DNA of 64,000 nucleotides from Thereva unica. Lineage: Eukaryota; Arthropoda; Insecta; Diptera; Therevidae. The DNA lies in contig OX465281.1 of the NCBI GenBank assembly GCA_949987705.1, forward strand, positions 174,420,516 through 174,484,515, given 5' to 3'. Positions 18,458 to 29,335 of this stretch are shown one piece after another. The position numbers and the translations under genes are program-made. Position 1 is the first letter of the stretch, and every line of letters starts with the position of its first letter. The notes beneath the pieces were generated by a model. That model saw only the letters and a program-made list of their open reading frames with translations, did no database searches and was not told the DNA's origin.

Positions 18458-19881
18458 TGCTGCTGTCTACGGGGCGACACGGAGTCATTTTCATCGGCCT
18501 CCCTCTGGTCACCTTTCTGTCTATGTCCGCATTTTTCACAACACTTTGCGCCACTCTTATTCTCGGGGGACTCCGCTCTCCTTCGCTTTCTGCAATTCCT
18601 TTGCAAATGACCCGGTTCACTACAGTTCCAGCATCGGAGTCGACCGCGTACTTCCGTTGCATTCATTCTGTTGCAACTATCCTCTGTTGTGTGGATCTCT
18701 CTGAGGCGGACTGCACTTCTTGATGCTTGCCTCGCTGCCTCGTATGCCAGAGCATATGCCATAACTTCTGCGGTATTCTTCTTTCCGGCCAATCTGGCTG
18801 CCTGTTGTAGATCCCGGTCAGCAAAAGAGTTAAGGAAAGCCTCTCTTGCTACTTCGTTGATGTAGTCTTGGCCGAAGCTAGGATAAGCCAGATGCACTAA
18901 CCTCTCGATATCGGCGCATAGTTGTTGTAAAGTTTCTCCTGGCTTTTGAAGTCGATTGCGAAGTTGAAGTCGATAAACCTCTTGCATGTGCTGATCACCG
19001 TAACGCATTTCCAGCGCTTGAACTAAGAACCCGTAGCTGTTGCGATGTTCTGCTGGTATTGACTGCAATATTTCTGCTGCTGTGCCCCTTAGTGACAACG
19101 TTAAGGCCGTTGCTTTCTCCTCCTCAGTCCAGCAATTGCCTGCTGCTGCTGCTTCGAATTGGAGCTTATAAGTAGACCATGGGCTTTGCCCGCCGAAAGT
19201 TGGAGGCTGCAGTTTCCTAACTCCGATGAATTCGTTAGATGCCGTCGCTGGGTGGTGAATCTTTACCCTTTCTAGCTCTGCTCTGACCGATTCTAGCTCA
19301 ACCTTCAACTTTTCATCATTTTCCCTCATGGAATTTTCGAGCTTTTCCAGATCATTCTCTACATTTACTTTAATGGAAGATTCGAGATTTTCCAGCTTTT
19401 TGTCAACAGAGAGTGACATTAGTTCGAATTTCTGCTCCATCTGGTTTCTCTGTTCTTCCATAGACTCTCTGAGTTCTGCTAACGAGCGTTCATGAGCTAC
19501 TGCTAATAATTTCTGTTCATCTTTTAACGCCAACACTTCCGCCTTGATCTCTGTTGTCGCTTCTTTCATCTCTGCTGATGACCGTTCTTGCGCTTCCTTC
19601 ATCTCTGCTGATGACCGTTCTTGCGCTTTTGATGACCGTTCTTGCGCTTCCTTCATCACCATCAATGTTTTAAAAAGTTCTGCCATACTCACTGTCGTTT
19701 CTTCTGGCTCCGCTTCTACCTCGTCTTCAAACATGTAGGTTTCAGGATCCTTACCTTCGTTTACCATAGCTTCTCGAAGCAGGGCGGTTAGGGAACTTTT
19801 AGCCCCCACCGTTGACAACGAGCGTTTACTTAATTCTTTTTTCAACTCTACAGTACGCAAATCAACTAATTTTCGACCCAT
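18445..19881 (-). CDS. Gypsy gag with SAP-like N-terminus, capsid and CCHC knuckle
   Basis: The 478-aa frame starts at ATG 19881. Residues about 5-40 ('LRTVELKKELSKRSL' and 'GAKSSLTALL') fit the SAP helix-extended-helix DNA-binding pattern. Residues about 60-200 are a long, highly charged coiled coil with repeated 'AQERSSAEMKE' units. The capsid-like domain follows ('WSTYKLQFEAAA', 'GETLQQLCADIERLVHLAYP'), then a CX2CX4HX4C zinc knuckle (CWNCSEPGHLQRNC) and a second CxxC. It ends in TAA after the slip site. Gag forms the particle and binds genomic RNA; the SAP-like segment might direct it to DNA, which is an inference from pattern alone. Confidence 0.88.
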   Translation of the reverse strand: MGRKLVDLRTVELKKELSKRSLSTVGAKSSLTALLREAMVNEGKDPETYMFEDEVEAEPEETTVSMAELFKTLMVMKEAQERSSKAQERSSAEMKEAQERSSAEMKEATTEIKAEVLALKDEQKLLAVAHERSLAELRESMEEQRNQMEQKFELMSLSVDKKLENLESSIKVNVENDLEKLENSMRENDEKLKVELESVRAELERVKIHHPATASNEFIGVRKLQPPTFGGQSPWSTYKLQFEAAAAGNCWTEEEKATALTLSLRGTAAEILQSIPAEHRNSYGFLVQALEMRYGDQHMQEVYRLQLRNRLQKPGETLQQLCADIERLVHLAYPSFGQDYINEVAREAFLNSFADRDLQQAARLAGKKNTAEVMAYALAYEAARQASRSAVRLREIHTTEDSCNRMNATEVRGRLRCWNCSEPGHLQRNCRKRRRAESPENKSGAKCCEKCGHRQKGDQREADENDSVSPRRQQQGNE

Positions 19882-19974
19882 TTTACTAATAAGTCCTTAT
19901 TTCTCACGCACAAAATTTAAATTCCAATCACAATTATTGTTCAAGTTCACTTATTTCACTTATCTCTTAATTAA

Positions 19975-19991
19975 TCCCACTTCTGACACCA
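19975..19991 (-). other. Primer binding site of copy C (tRNA-Leu type)
   Basis: TGGTGTCAGAAGTGGGA on the minus strand, two bases inside the 5' LTR and identical to the site in copy B. The tRNA assignment is from memory and unverified. Confidence 0.7.
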
Positions 19992-19993
19992 AT

Positions 19994-20472
19994 TGTTACG
20001 TTTTTACGGCTTAACGGATTCGTAGGATTAATTAAGGAATACACTTTTTAATTAGCCACAATAATTTATTTATTACAAACCAAACACAATTTAAAAATAA
20101 ACACAATTCTTAGAGTTCACTATAATCACTAGCAAATTTAATATTTCGCACTATTCAATTCTAATTATCGCTTTTTATTTCACTATAAATCACCACTTTT
20201 CACTTTGGAACACTTGTATCGCCTTTATAATCAAAACTGACTCGATAGCGGCTGCCAGGCGCTTTTATATAGGCAGCTCCACCTTTGTCTACTTTCTGGA
20301 ACCTTCGTGTTCTGGCTCCTTGTGGTATGTTCTATGTTTCTTTTAGTTCCAACCAGCTTGAAGTTGTCTTCGCTTATCGCTCGTTAGTTTAGTACATAAA
20401 TTCTTAATTCAGACAACAACCGAAAATCGTTGATTCATCCTCTCGACAAACAGATGGCGCATAATCATCACA
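19994..20472 (-). repeat. 5' LTR of gypsy copy C (479 bp)
   Basis: Has TGT...ACA ends. The minus-strand core promoter is TATATAAAAG (20271-20262) and TCAGT (20240-20236). Confidence 0.94.
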
Positions 20473-20739
20473 ATATTAAATAATAAATTTAGGGATTGCA
20501 ACTGCACAGCCAGGCTTTTTTCTATAATTGTAGGGAGAGGATGACTTGAAATACTCATACACATACATTAAGACAAAGCTATGCTAGCAGATTTTTTGCG
20601 TCCAAGGTCCGGTTTAGACGGTTCGCTCCCAGGAACGTTCCTCACGAACTTTGTCGATAAAGGAAGAGGTGGGGTGGTACCTCTCTTCATCCCCACTTCC
20701 CCCTTCATTCTCAAAATTCGTGAGGAACGCTCCTGGATA
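20473..20739. other. Spacer, no gene seen
   Basis: Contains GGTTTAGACGGTTCGC near 20610 and a direct/inverted 'GAGGAACG' word pair (near 20640 and 20725), likely a MITE remnant ('AGGAACGTTCCTCACGAA' against 'TTCGTGAGGAACGCTCCT'). Confidence 0.35.
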
Positions 20740-21560
20740 TCATAGCAGCTTTTTCTTGCTTTGCTGTAATTTGATTCCTTTTTTACTTGGTTTTTGTTTT
20801 TCAGTGTAGCCGGAACAGTGAGAACGAAGGCGAGAGAGGAATTCTGATTCTTCAATTGGATTCTCATCCGTTGGGATAGAAATCGAATTGGGAAGTCTCA
20901 GATTTTGACCGTATACGAGCTCGGCTGGTGAGCGTTGTAAGTCGGTCTTAATTGCCGTGCGTATGCCTAACATGGCAAAGGGCAAATCTTCGCTCCAATG
21001 AGTAGTGTTGTCCCTTGCTATTAAGGCTGCTTTTAGTTGCCTGTGGAACCGTTCAACCATCCCGTTTGCCTGCGGATGGTAGGTGGAAGTCCGAATTCGA
21101 TGAGTGCCGAGTAATTTGGCAACTTCATTGCACAGTTTCGATTCGAACTGCGTACCTTGATCGGTTGTGATCTCAAGAGGTACGCCGAATCGTGGGACAA
21201 ATTCAGTGACGAATCTTTTTGCCACTGTTGAAGCTGAGATATCCCGAATTGGGCATGCCTCAGGTTATCGCGTGAATCTATCGACTATCGTTAAGATATA
21301 AGAGTATCCACGAGATGGGGGTAGGGGTCCCACTATATCCATATGGATATGGTCAAATCTATTATTTGGAAGCTTGAAAGCTTCAAATGGAGATTTGGTA
21401 TGCCGTGATATTTTGGACTTTTGGCAACCTAGGCACGATCGAGACCACTCATTGCAGTCTTTGTTGATCGATGGCCAGAAGTATTTCTTGGTAACGGCTC
21501 GTCTTGTATCACGAATACCAGGATGAGAGAGACTATGTTCGGAGTTGATAGTAGTGATCA
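20740..21560 (-). pseudogene. Integrase of second gypsy family, broken
   Basis: Two frames cover the domain. The upstream one has the HHCC finger ('HSLSHPGIRDTRRAV', 'CLGCQKSK') and the first catalytic D ('HIHMDIVGPLPPSRGYS'). The other has the second D ('ITTDQGTQFESKL') and the E ('HPQANGMVERFHRQ'). A shift near 21240 separates them, and the C-terminal part runs out of frame near 20800. Confidence 0.8.
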
Positions 21561-21730
21561 AACGGAGCTGTCGGAAATTGGCTAGATCGGTATGGCTGGG
21601 GGAAACGGCAAAATCACTGAACTTTGCGTTCGGTGATCGATTGAGTGTTCCGACTGATCGTTTTGATCGTGTCGGAAGTTGCTGTGTGACATTGCGTAAA
21701 GTTTGGTAATTAAACTTTACGCGGTCACTA

Positions 21731-22640
21731 CAAACTGGAGAATGGTTTACTGACGGGTCAAAGAAGAAACATGGCACAGAGGCTGGTGTCGCAGGACCCA
21801 ACTCCAAGGTCTCGATTGCGATGGGTAAGTGGCCCTCTGTTTTCCAGACTGAAATACATGCCATTGCGACCTGCGCTAGGCTTATCCTTGAGAAAGGTCT
21901 GAAAGGCGCCAGCATTAAAATCTTTTCTGACAGCCAAGCTGCCATCAAGGCACTCTCAACGTGGAAGTTTTCTTCCAAAATAGTAGCAGGGTGTTTTGAC
22001 GTACTCCAGAGCCTGACCAGAAGAAACGAGGTCTCGCTCTGCTGGGTCCCCGGACACTGGGGTATCGAGGGAAATGAGACTGCAGACAGCCTCGCGAGGG
22101 AGGGGTCTGAGACTTTGTTCCATGGCCCAGAACCCTTCTGTGGCATCTCTTGGTCCACCTCCAAGTCCTTGAGAGAAGAGTGGATTAAGAGAATAAACAT
22201 AGCCTATTGGGAGTCAGTCCCCGGTCTTAGACAGGCTAAAGATCTTATAAGACCCTTTGCCTTAAGAGGCACTATTACTCTAAACAGAACGGATCTAAGG
22301 CTGCTGGTGGGATATCTCACTGGCCATGTAGGACTGCGGTACCACCTTCACAGCCTAGGACTGTCTCAAGAGACAGAATGCCGACTCTGCTTGGAAGGCG
22401 ACGAGACTTCCACACATATTCATTGTGAATGTCCTGCTCCGATCTGGCTTAGAAGAAGAACGTTTATCAGAGAGTTCTTGACCCCTGCCCAAGTCCAGTC
22501 TTCATCAATTAAAGACCTTCTTGCCTTCATTCGGAAGGCAGATAGTCTGTTCCGCTAGTGGAGTGCGTACACAATAGGCCTAACTTGGCCGCAGTGGTCA
22601 CCATATGGGCTGCCCCTTCACTCCTTATAATAATAATAAT
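21731..22640 (+). mobile_element. I-like LINE, 5'-truncated 3' end with (TAA)n tail
   Basis: Plus-strand fragment inside the gypsy remnant, ending in TAATAATAATAAT near 22640. It has only the RNase H and C-terminal part of ORF2. RNase H together with a (TAA)n tail fits the I superfamily. A shorter copy of its last 0.3 kb is at 35273-35583. Confidence 0.75.
21743..22558 (+). pseudogene. LINE ORF2 C-terminus with RNase H, partial
   Basis: The open frame shows the four acidic RNase H positions (FTDGSK, QTEIHAI, FSDSQAAIKAL, EGNETADSLA) and a downstream zinc-knuckle-like CRLC...HIHCECP motif common at the end of R1/I-type ORF2 proteins. It lacks endonuclease and reverse transcriptase because the element is 5'-truncated. 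The frame itself has no stop, so the truncation is fairly recent. Confidence 0.75.
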
Positions 22641-22649
22641 TTGCTAGGT

Positions 22650-23839
22650 AGGTCCGTACCGTCCTTATGATGGCATTGACGTTTTCAAAATCCATTCCGG
22701 CAATTGCGTTTTGTATCCCTTGATGTTTCATACCTCGTCTAATGTATTGGATGATGGAACGTTCATCTAGACCGTGTTTGCGTCCTTTTGCGCTCATTCT
22801 GTAAATATAGGCCCATTTTACATGATGAAACACAAAACATAAAGTTTCCAGCAAGCTTAGGCTAGGGGTGAAAGAGGGCTTGAGGGGACGTGAAATTTTG
22901 CCAACAAACTTTTGGAAGCAACTTTGCGGAAACAGTTTGACAGCTACAGGTTTGTTGTTGTTTTTTCTCTGATTTCTTTGTAAAAAAGAGAAATGAGAAG
23001 TTTACTCATGTAGACACCGATGAAGTTTTTGAGGAAACTCCAAAAGGGAATTAGCGATTGCAGGCAACTTTGTTTCGTTTCGTGTTTCATCGTGTAAAAT
23101 AAGCCATACTCTTCAACGCTTTCGTTATATTGCCTAATTAAAGCCATCATCTCAATATGAGCATCAGCCTCCGAATGATAGGTTGGGAAATCTTCCAGTA
23201 TTCTTGCCTTAAATGTGATCCAGTCTTCGGAAACATCCGATAGGCCATCATTCCAGATTTTTTCTGGGCCCCGAAGTTTAGCTTGAACGGAAAACAGTAG
23301 CGCCCTGTCATTCCAACGATAAACAATTTTCAATCGGTCAATTCGATCCACAAATTGCTTAGTGTTCAGAGAATTTGAATCTTTCGGATGGAATTCGGGT
23401 ACGATTTCAATAATGTCCCGAACATTCTGGTAAACGCGGTTATCTTGATTTTCTCCTCTACCTGTCGAACTAGCACCTTCGCTATCTGGGACCTGATGTA
23501 TTGTCGCAGCCGCTGGGGAAGTTCCAATCTTTCTTAACATTTCTTTTATCGCACCGAGCTCTTCCCGCAGAGTTATAACTTCATCACTTGTGTCCGGAAT
23601 ATCCTCTATTCCTTGCAATTTCCTCCGTATCGCAGTGTGCGACCAATCGTGCGACGAGCTCTGCTTTTGTTCCTGTCGTGGGTAGACCTACACTCGCGAG
23701 GGTTGCTTTCAGCTGGACTTTCGTTAATTTTTCTATTTTCATCATTTTCACGCAAAATTCTCGATAATTCGTTCACGGAAAATCTATTATTATTGTTTAA
23801 TTTGTTTTTAACTTCCCAGTAATTTCGACGTATTTTCAT
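22650..23839 (-). pseudogene. Gag of second gypsy family, fragmented
   Basis: Three frames on the minus strand: 23839-23606 (basic N-terminus), 23618-22944 (capsid-like, 'FVDRIDRLKIVYRWNDRALL', 'WNDGLSDVSEDWITFK') and 22854-22618 ('MSAKGRKHGLDERSIIQYIRRGMKHQ', a retrotransposon gag tail). Frameshifts separate them. Quoted residues are read directly from the frames. Confidence 0.65.
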
Positions 23840-23920
23840 CTTTCAAGGTCCCAGGAGCATTTTAAGCAAAAAATTGGGAGGAAGTATGTGTGTGTGTGCG
23901 TACGGATGTGGTCATTTTTT

Positions 23921-24484
23921 CCTGCACGATATCGCGCGAACCAAAAGAGATATCAACTTCGTTGAGGTGTCGTTCGAAGCGTATTAACCGAAATATGATC
24001 TGAAAAGATTTTCATAACATTCGGTCGAGCCGTTTTTTTGTTTAAGAGGTGTAAGTGATTTTTGTACCTGCACGATACCGTCCGAACCTCAAAAGATATC
24101 GACTTGCTTGAGGTGCCGTTCGAAGCATATTAGCGACAATATAATTTCAACAGATTTTTGTAATATTGGGTCGAGGGGTTTTTTGGTTTAAATGACATAA
24201 GTGATTTTTGTACCTGCATGATATCGCGCGAACTATAAAAGATATCGACTTAGTTGACGTGCCGTTCGAAGAGTATTAACCAAAATATCATCTGAAAAGA
24301 TTTTCATAAAATTCGGTTGAACCGTTTTTTTTTGTTTAAACGACGTTTATGATTTTTGTACCTGCACGATACTGCGCGAACTAAAAACTATATCGACTTC
24401 ATTGAGGTGCCGAAAAAATAATATTAACGAAGAAATGCTCTGAAAAAAATTTCGTAATATTCGGTCGGTCCCTTTTTGTTTAAA
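23921..24484 (+). repeat. 146-148 bp tandem repeat, four diverged units
   Basis: Units begin CCTGCACGAT at 23921, 24067, CCTGCATGAT at 24213 and CCTGCACGAT at 24361, giving periods of 146, 146 and 148. Conserved blocks in each are 'CGCGCGAAC', 'GATATCGACTT', 'GAGGTGCCGTTCGAAG', 'GTATTAAC', and 'AGTGATTTTTGTA'. Identity between units is moderate, so the array is old. No coding potential. Confidence 0.85.
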
Positions 24485-26002
24485 TAGAAAATCTTCGGCT
24501 AATTGTCAGAAAGACCTTAAATTGACAAGTTTTGCTAATATCTAATAAACTCGATAGAATGAGACCCCTTCTAAACGAAGTGATCTATATTGGGCTCTGC
24601 ACAGCGATAGCCTTCGAACAAAACATCACTTGTCAAACTCCGACAACCTTTCAAAATCGTGCAAAAATTTCGTTACCCTTTACATTGGATTAGCACTTTT
24701 TGACGGGGAATTGTTTTCTACGCGTGATACAGTTTCAGGAAATTGCCGTTTATCCCGGGAGTTCCAGTAGTTACCGTAAAATTTGTTCTTTTTGGTCAAG
24801 TCTGACAAGTACTTAACAGTTACAGTTTTGCGAATATCTCCGGAAAGCTTTGGAATTTCCAAATGAAGTCATTCGCATCTCAGTTTGACACTCGCTTTGG
24901 TGCAGCGAACGAAATACGGAGGACATGTTTGTTTGCTAACGTTCAGGAAAAACAAATTCTCTAGAAAAATCTTGTGGATTTACTACTATAATAGTTATTT
25001 GAACTAGCTTCTCTCGGGGTTTCTTTGTCTTCAGTTCTGATACTAACCAGTTTTCCACTAGTGCTAAACGTATAACACTATTTTGTAAGAAGTCAGTTTA
25101 TTCCATCTTCGTTCATCATACTGGGAAGTTAATCGTGTGAACTGAAGAGGTCAAACCCACATCCCAACTAGTTTTTTTTTTTAAAGAACTTTCTTCAAAG
25201 GCGAAACAGAAGAGTAAAAAAATCACGTCCGTGGATTACTTCGCGTAGATGAAAAAAAAAGTTTTACCGGGAAATTCGTTTACGGAGTCTTCAAATTTTA
25301 ACGTGTTGCAATTTTATACCCGAATTGTGAAATAACACAAAATGGCGGCGTCGTTTTCCGTATTCGTAATTTTATTATTTTTTTTCGATTCGCTTTTCTA
25401 AAACGAACAAAAAGCAAAACAAAACAGTATTTCCACAAAAATATATCGAACACGAATATGTATACGTAGGTTTTATTTTTTGAAGGGTTCACGCCGGCGT
25501 CTCGGTCTCGACTGACTTTCGCTTCTTCTTCCTTCTCGCCGTCATCAACGCTGTCTGAGCCACGAACTGAGATGAGGGTAGTGTTACCGGATCGCATCGG
25601 CGCATGACAATAGTAAGGTTTTTGAACGCGCTCCTGATCAAAAAATGTGGACGTGAGTCGTTTTAAAGTCTAGACGCACTTCCCTCCCCCCCGCATCGTC
25701 AAATTTCGTGTTGAAAGGTGGTGGGCGCGACCCGTCTAAACAGGCACTATCTCTATACAATAATTCCTCTTCCCCTCTTCTTCTTCTATCCGTCGTAGAT
25801 TAGTAATAGTCGCAGAAGTAGTCGTAGTAGTAGTAGTAGCATTGCTGATATGGCTGTTGAATCTGAGTTAACGCAGGGCAAGCTCTGCATGGAAACTCAG
25901 TAGTGGTAAAGCCGGGTTTTTTTCTATAGGTGGTATCCTTTACTGCACATATACCAAAGTCGACACAGCGTAAAATTATTTATCACTTTAATCCAGCCAC
26001 TT
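24485..26002. other. Unassigned AT-rich spacer
   Basis: No convincing gene or element end. Near 25729 there is CCCGTCTAAACAGGCAC, a word shared with about 14035. A GTAGTAGTAGTAG run lies near 25818. Confidence 0.35.
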
Positions 26003-26164
26003 CATGGAAACGGTGTCGAGTTACCGGAAGAGAAGAAGCTTTCTGCAAACACAGCAAATACACTCCCCAGCTCGCGTACTGTGTTTCAATGAGCCAGGGT
26101 AGTGTTCGTTAATTAACCAGAAAGCTTTTTCTTTCAAGAACACTCGATGCCGTTTCCATGGCAG
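26003..26164. repeat. Inverted repeat (probable MITE core)
   Basis: Arms of about 45 bp at 26003-26047 and 26116-26164 pair imperfectly: CATGGAAACGG...GAAGCTTTCTG on the left and its complement on the right. It can form a stem with a 70-bp loop. Confidence 0.55.
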
Positions 26165-26340
26165 TTCTGGGTTTCATTATTTAACTGAAAAATCTATAAT
26201 AAAATTAATTGATGGAAAAATATGGAGGAAAACAAAACGGAGCAAAGGAAACGCATAGAGTTAAGTCTTCGAGTTGAAGTGACATTTCAACTCACTCCAC
26301 TCCCAGGGAAACTCGGTAATAATATAGGTGAATGCAAATG

Positions 26341-26661
26341 AGCCTATTCAGACGTTGCCATAAGTGTGCTGAGCAAAACCAGTTTTATTCAACCCCTCGG
26401 AACACACACGAGTCGTAATTGTGTTTAGAACATTTGAAAGCTTTACAGGAACGTTTAAATGTTTTGTAAATAAAATTCACTTGTCAGACAAAAACAGAGC
26501 TAAAGAAAACAAGAGATAGAAGTAACATTTTATATGTGTGTAAGTTTTCACGCGTTTGCTCTTGCGTGAAAAATGTTTCGTTAAGTTCTTCCGCTCCCTT
26601 CCCTCTCTCATACATAAAACCGGTTTTACTTGCCATGAATATGAACCGTCTGAATAGCCCC
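26341..26661. mobile_element. MITE, about 320 bp
   Basis: Ends are AGCCTATTCAGACG on the left and CGTCTGAATAGCCCC on the right, with the inner words AAAACCAGTTTT/AAAACCGGTTTT also paired. The flanking AATG may be a duplication but is not certain. Confidence 0.6.
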
Positions 26662-26667
26662 AATGAA

Positions 26668-27466
26668 TAGGGGCTCATATACTACAAGGTTTTATGCGTA
26701 CAAACAAGGCGTTCAAACAAAGATTGACAGTGTGTGGTGAATTTGGTTTTTGGCTTTATGTCTGTCACAAGTCCCAAATATCAAAACGGTTTGATTTTTC
26801 TTGGTTTTATCTGACAGTTAGATAAAACATAACAGAAAACGTCTCCTTTGGTGGTTTATCGAGTCAATTTTGGTCAGTCAGTCACCCACTTCGATTTATT
26901 TTTCTTCTTTTTTATTATTTTTTTGTACCTAATAATATCAATAGGGGCCCATACACTACAAGGTTTTATGCGTACAAACAAGGCGTTCAAACAAAGATTG
27001 ACAGTGTGTGGTGAATTTGGTTTTTGGTTTTATGTTTGTCACAAGTTTGTCCCAAATATCAAAATGGTTTGATTTTTTCGTGGTTTTATCTGACAGTTCT
27101 GTGCATAACATAAAATTTCAAAGGCTATTGATTACAACTTATTCCTAGTTAAAGAACTCATTTCGATTTGAAATCTTTAAAGGAAAATGAAAACCATAAT
27201 AGTGTATGGGTAAGCTCGACGTTCAAACAAGTTTGTCAGAAAGATTGTGGGACATGTTTGTACGCATAAAACCTTGTAGTGTATGGGGACCTAATGGCGA
27301 CTGATAACAACTGGTTTCGACTTAAAGCATTCATTTCGATTTAAAATCATAAACCAAACTGAAAACCATGTAGTGTATGGGCCAGATGAGCGTTCAAACA
27401 AGTTTGTCACAAAGATTGAGGGACAAGTTTGAACACATAAAACGTTGTAGTGTATGGGCCACTAAT
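26668..27466. mobile_element. Cluster of a second MITE family ('CACTACAAGG' ends)
   Basis: A unit beginning GGGGCTCATATACTACAAGG at 26668 is repeated at 26944 (GGGGCCCATACACTACAAGG) with the same 150-bp body. Inverted ends CCTTGTAGTGTATGGGG (near 27280) and TTGTAGTGTATGGGCC (near 27447) close one full element of about 350 bp and a partial one. The bodies share 'GCGTTCAAACAA' and 'GTTTGTCACAA' words. Confidence 0.65.
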
Positions 27467-27821
27467 GTCTACGCTCTAGCGGCAAAACCTATGTTGCCAT
27501 TGCCCGAAAATTTTTGTGCGATTTTCAGCTACGTAAGTTCTAAATTACTGCTTAAAAAATGACACGATAACAAAATAACGTTTCCTTATTCCACAAACAG
27601 TAAATATATTTTTGTTATGTTTGTAACTGTAATATCAGCAAAAAATAAAAATATTATTACTTTATTTTTATTTATCGTAAGATAAAGTTGCATCGTGTAA
27701 GAGAATTCTTAACCGATGTTTACCTTTACCAAACCCGGGGGCTAAACAGTCAACTTTTTCAATTGCAATATTGCATTGCAGTAGTAAAATAGATCGTGTA
27801 GCCCCTGCTGCAATATGCAAT

Positions 27822-28581
27822 GGGCTGTTTCACACGAGCCGACGGCCAACCAACAGAAATCGGCTGTTATCGTCCATTCCCTTTTGAAAGGGCTGTTTCA
27901 CACGAGCCGACGGCCAACCAACAGAAATCGGCTGTTATCGTCCATTCCCTTTTGAAACTCGACGAAAAGTCGCATGGGGTTTCACACGGGCCAATTTTTC
28001 CAACACGTCAAAACGCTTTAGCTTATTGTTGTTGTCTTTTTATTTCAATTCTCTTTTGCGTACTTTCCGAGTGAAACAAAAGTCACTTTTCTCTTTCTTT
28101 TCTTTTTCCCAAAGGAATAAAAAAACAACAACAACCACACAGCTGTCAAAAAGTCGTATCGAAAATCGTGTGAGAAAGTTGAATGGAAAAATCTTCCCTC
28201 CCCATCGTCCTCTCTCACCCTCTTCTCTACAAATGACGTTTTCATACGATTTCTGTTGGTTGGCCGTCGGCTCGTGTGAAAGAGCCCAAACTCGACGAAA
28301 AGTCGCATGGGCTTTCACACGGGCCAATTTTTCCAACCAACTCTACGTCAAAACGCTTTAGCTTATTGTTGTTGTTTTGTCTTTTCTCTTTCTTTTCTTT
28401 TTCCCAAAGGAATAAAAAACAACAACAACCACACAGCTGTCAAAAAGTCGAATCGAAAATCGTGTGAGAAAGTTGAATGGAAAAATCTTCCCTCCCCATC
28501 GTCCTCTCTCACCCTCTTCTCTACAAATGACGTTTTCATACGATTTCTGTTGGTTGGCCGTCGGCTCGTGTGAAACAGCCC
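27822..28581. mobile_element. Harbinger-like MITE with internal tandem duplication
   Basis: Terminal repeats start GGGCTGTTTCACACGAGCCG and exceed 40 bp. Flanking AAT triplets (27819-27821, 28582-28584) look like a 3-bp target duplication. The left terminal 68-bp block occurs twice in tandem and the body of about 300 bp ('GACGAAAAGTCGCATGGG' to 'GGCCGTCGGCTCGTGTGAAA') also occurs twice. Confidence 0.7.
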
Positions 28582-28706
28582 AATGCAATATTGTAAATGC
28601 AATGCTTGCATATGCAAGAAATTCTGAATTTCTTTAAAACAAAATGGCGCAAAGTGGAAAAACCTAAGCAGTGTAGATTACTTGACGCTTGATTATTTAA
28701 TTTTAT

Positions 28707-29101
28707 TACCCCGTTTATGACTAGGTTGAACCCAGGTTCAACTCGGGTTCAACCCAGTCATAAACGGATGTCGAGTTGAAACTGGGTCCACTCAACCCAA
28801 CTCAGCTGTCCTACCTAGATCGAGTTGATATTTCACTTCATATACGGGGGTTGAGTTGAAATTGGGCTGAAGTGACATTTTTTTGTTTATTTACCATCAC
28901 GAAGTCCTCTTTCGGCATTAATTTTGTATTGGATGTTTTTTCTGGTACAGGAAAAATAAATTATTTAGTTACGAATTTTTACGTATCTATAAATGAGAAT
29001 TTCACACAAAAATTTGAGGTTATGTTTTGATATCAATTCAACTCTATATCAACCCAAAGTGAACTCAACTCAACATCATATACGGTGTCATAAACCGGGT
29101 A
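28707..29101. mobile_element. MITE, 395 bp, TAT duplications
   Basis: Ends TACCCCGTTTATGACT and the complement of TACCCGGTTTATGACA, flanked by TAT at 28704-28706 and 29102-29104. The interior is full of the word GTTGAAC/GTTCAAC (AACCCAGTTTCAACTC-like), giving it a tandem character near both ends. Confidence 0.65.
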
Positions 29102-29335
29102 TATGTGAATTAACGTAAAATATTTTAAAGGCATAAGTTGAGACTGTTAACTATTTTTTTATTACTACAAAATGAGTGAATCATTGAAAATTAGCTCCAA
29201 ACACAACAACTATCTCCTACGCATTTCTTGTAAGAATGACATTGCAATGCAATAAAATTCCTGCTGATAAAAGTTTGGCATGCAATATTTCAAATTGCAA
29301 TTGCAGAAAAATTGACCGTGTAGCCCCGGGTTAAA

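Larger units (their letters stand above)
14353..20472 (-). mobile_element. Gypsy-family LTR retrotransposon, copy C (near-complete, 6120 bp)
   Basis: Flanked by perfect 4-bp target duplications ATAT (14349-14352, 20473-20476). LTRs of 479 bp differ at about four positions (roughly 0.8%), so it is young. It carries a primer binding site, gag, pol with all enzymatic domains and a polypurine tract. Two defects are visible: the outer dinucleotide of the left LTR reads TA in place of TG, and one TAG blocks the pol frame just after the gag-pol junction. It is the full-length relative of deletion copies A and B. Confidence 0.95.
20740..23839 (-). mobile_element. Second gypsy family (CsRn1/Kabuki-like?), degenerate copy
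   Basis: Minus-strand remnant with gag pieces at 22650-23839 and integrase at about 20740-21560, split by an I-like LINE at about 21730-22640. Protease and reverse transcriptase are absent. The integrase is clearly the same family as the copy at 41316-42968. Family placement is a guess from the integrase and GPY/F layout. Confidence 0.75.
27734..29330. mobile_element. Outer MITE-like element with nested insertions
   Basis: CCCGGGGGCTAAACAGTCAA at 27734 and the complement of CCCGGGGCTACACGGTCAAT ending at 29330 form imperfect inverted ends, each followed by CAATTGCAAT-type sequence. Another copy of the right end (GATCGTGTAGCCCCTG) lies at 27792-27807, so a short deleted copy may sit at the left. 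Elements 27822-28581 and 28707-29101 lie within. Confidence 0.5.

Noticed and set aside
14843..20472. Gypsy copy C as an infectious errantivirus with an env gene
   Set aside because: There is no third frame between pol and the 3' LTR; the polypurine tract overlaps the pol stop.
21265..22200. Long minus-strand frame joining antisense LINE sequence to integrase
   Set aside because: The N-terminal part is merely the complement of the LINE RNase H region; only the C-terminal part is real integrase.
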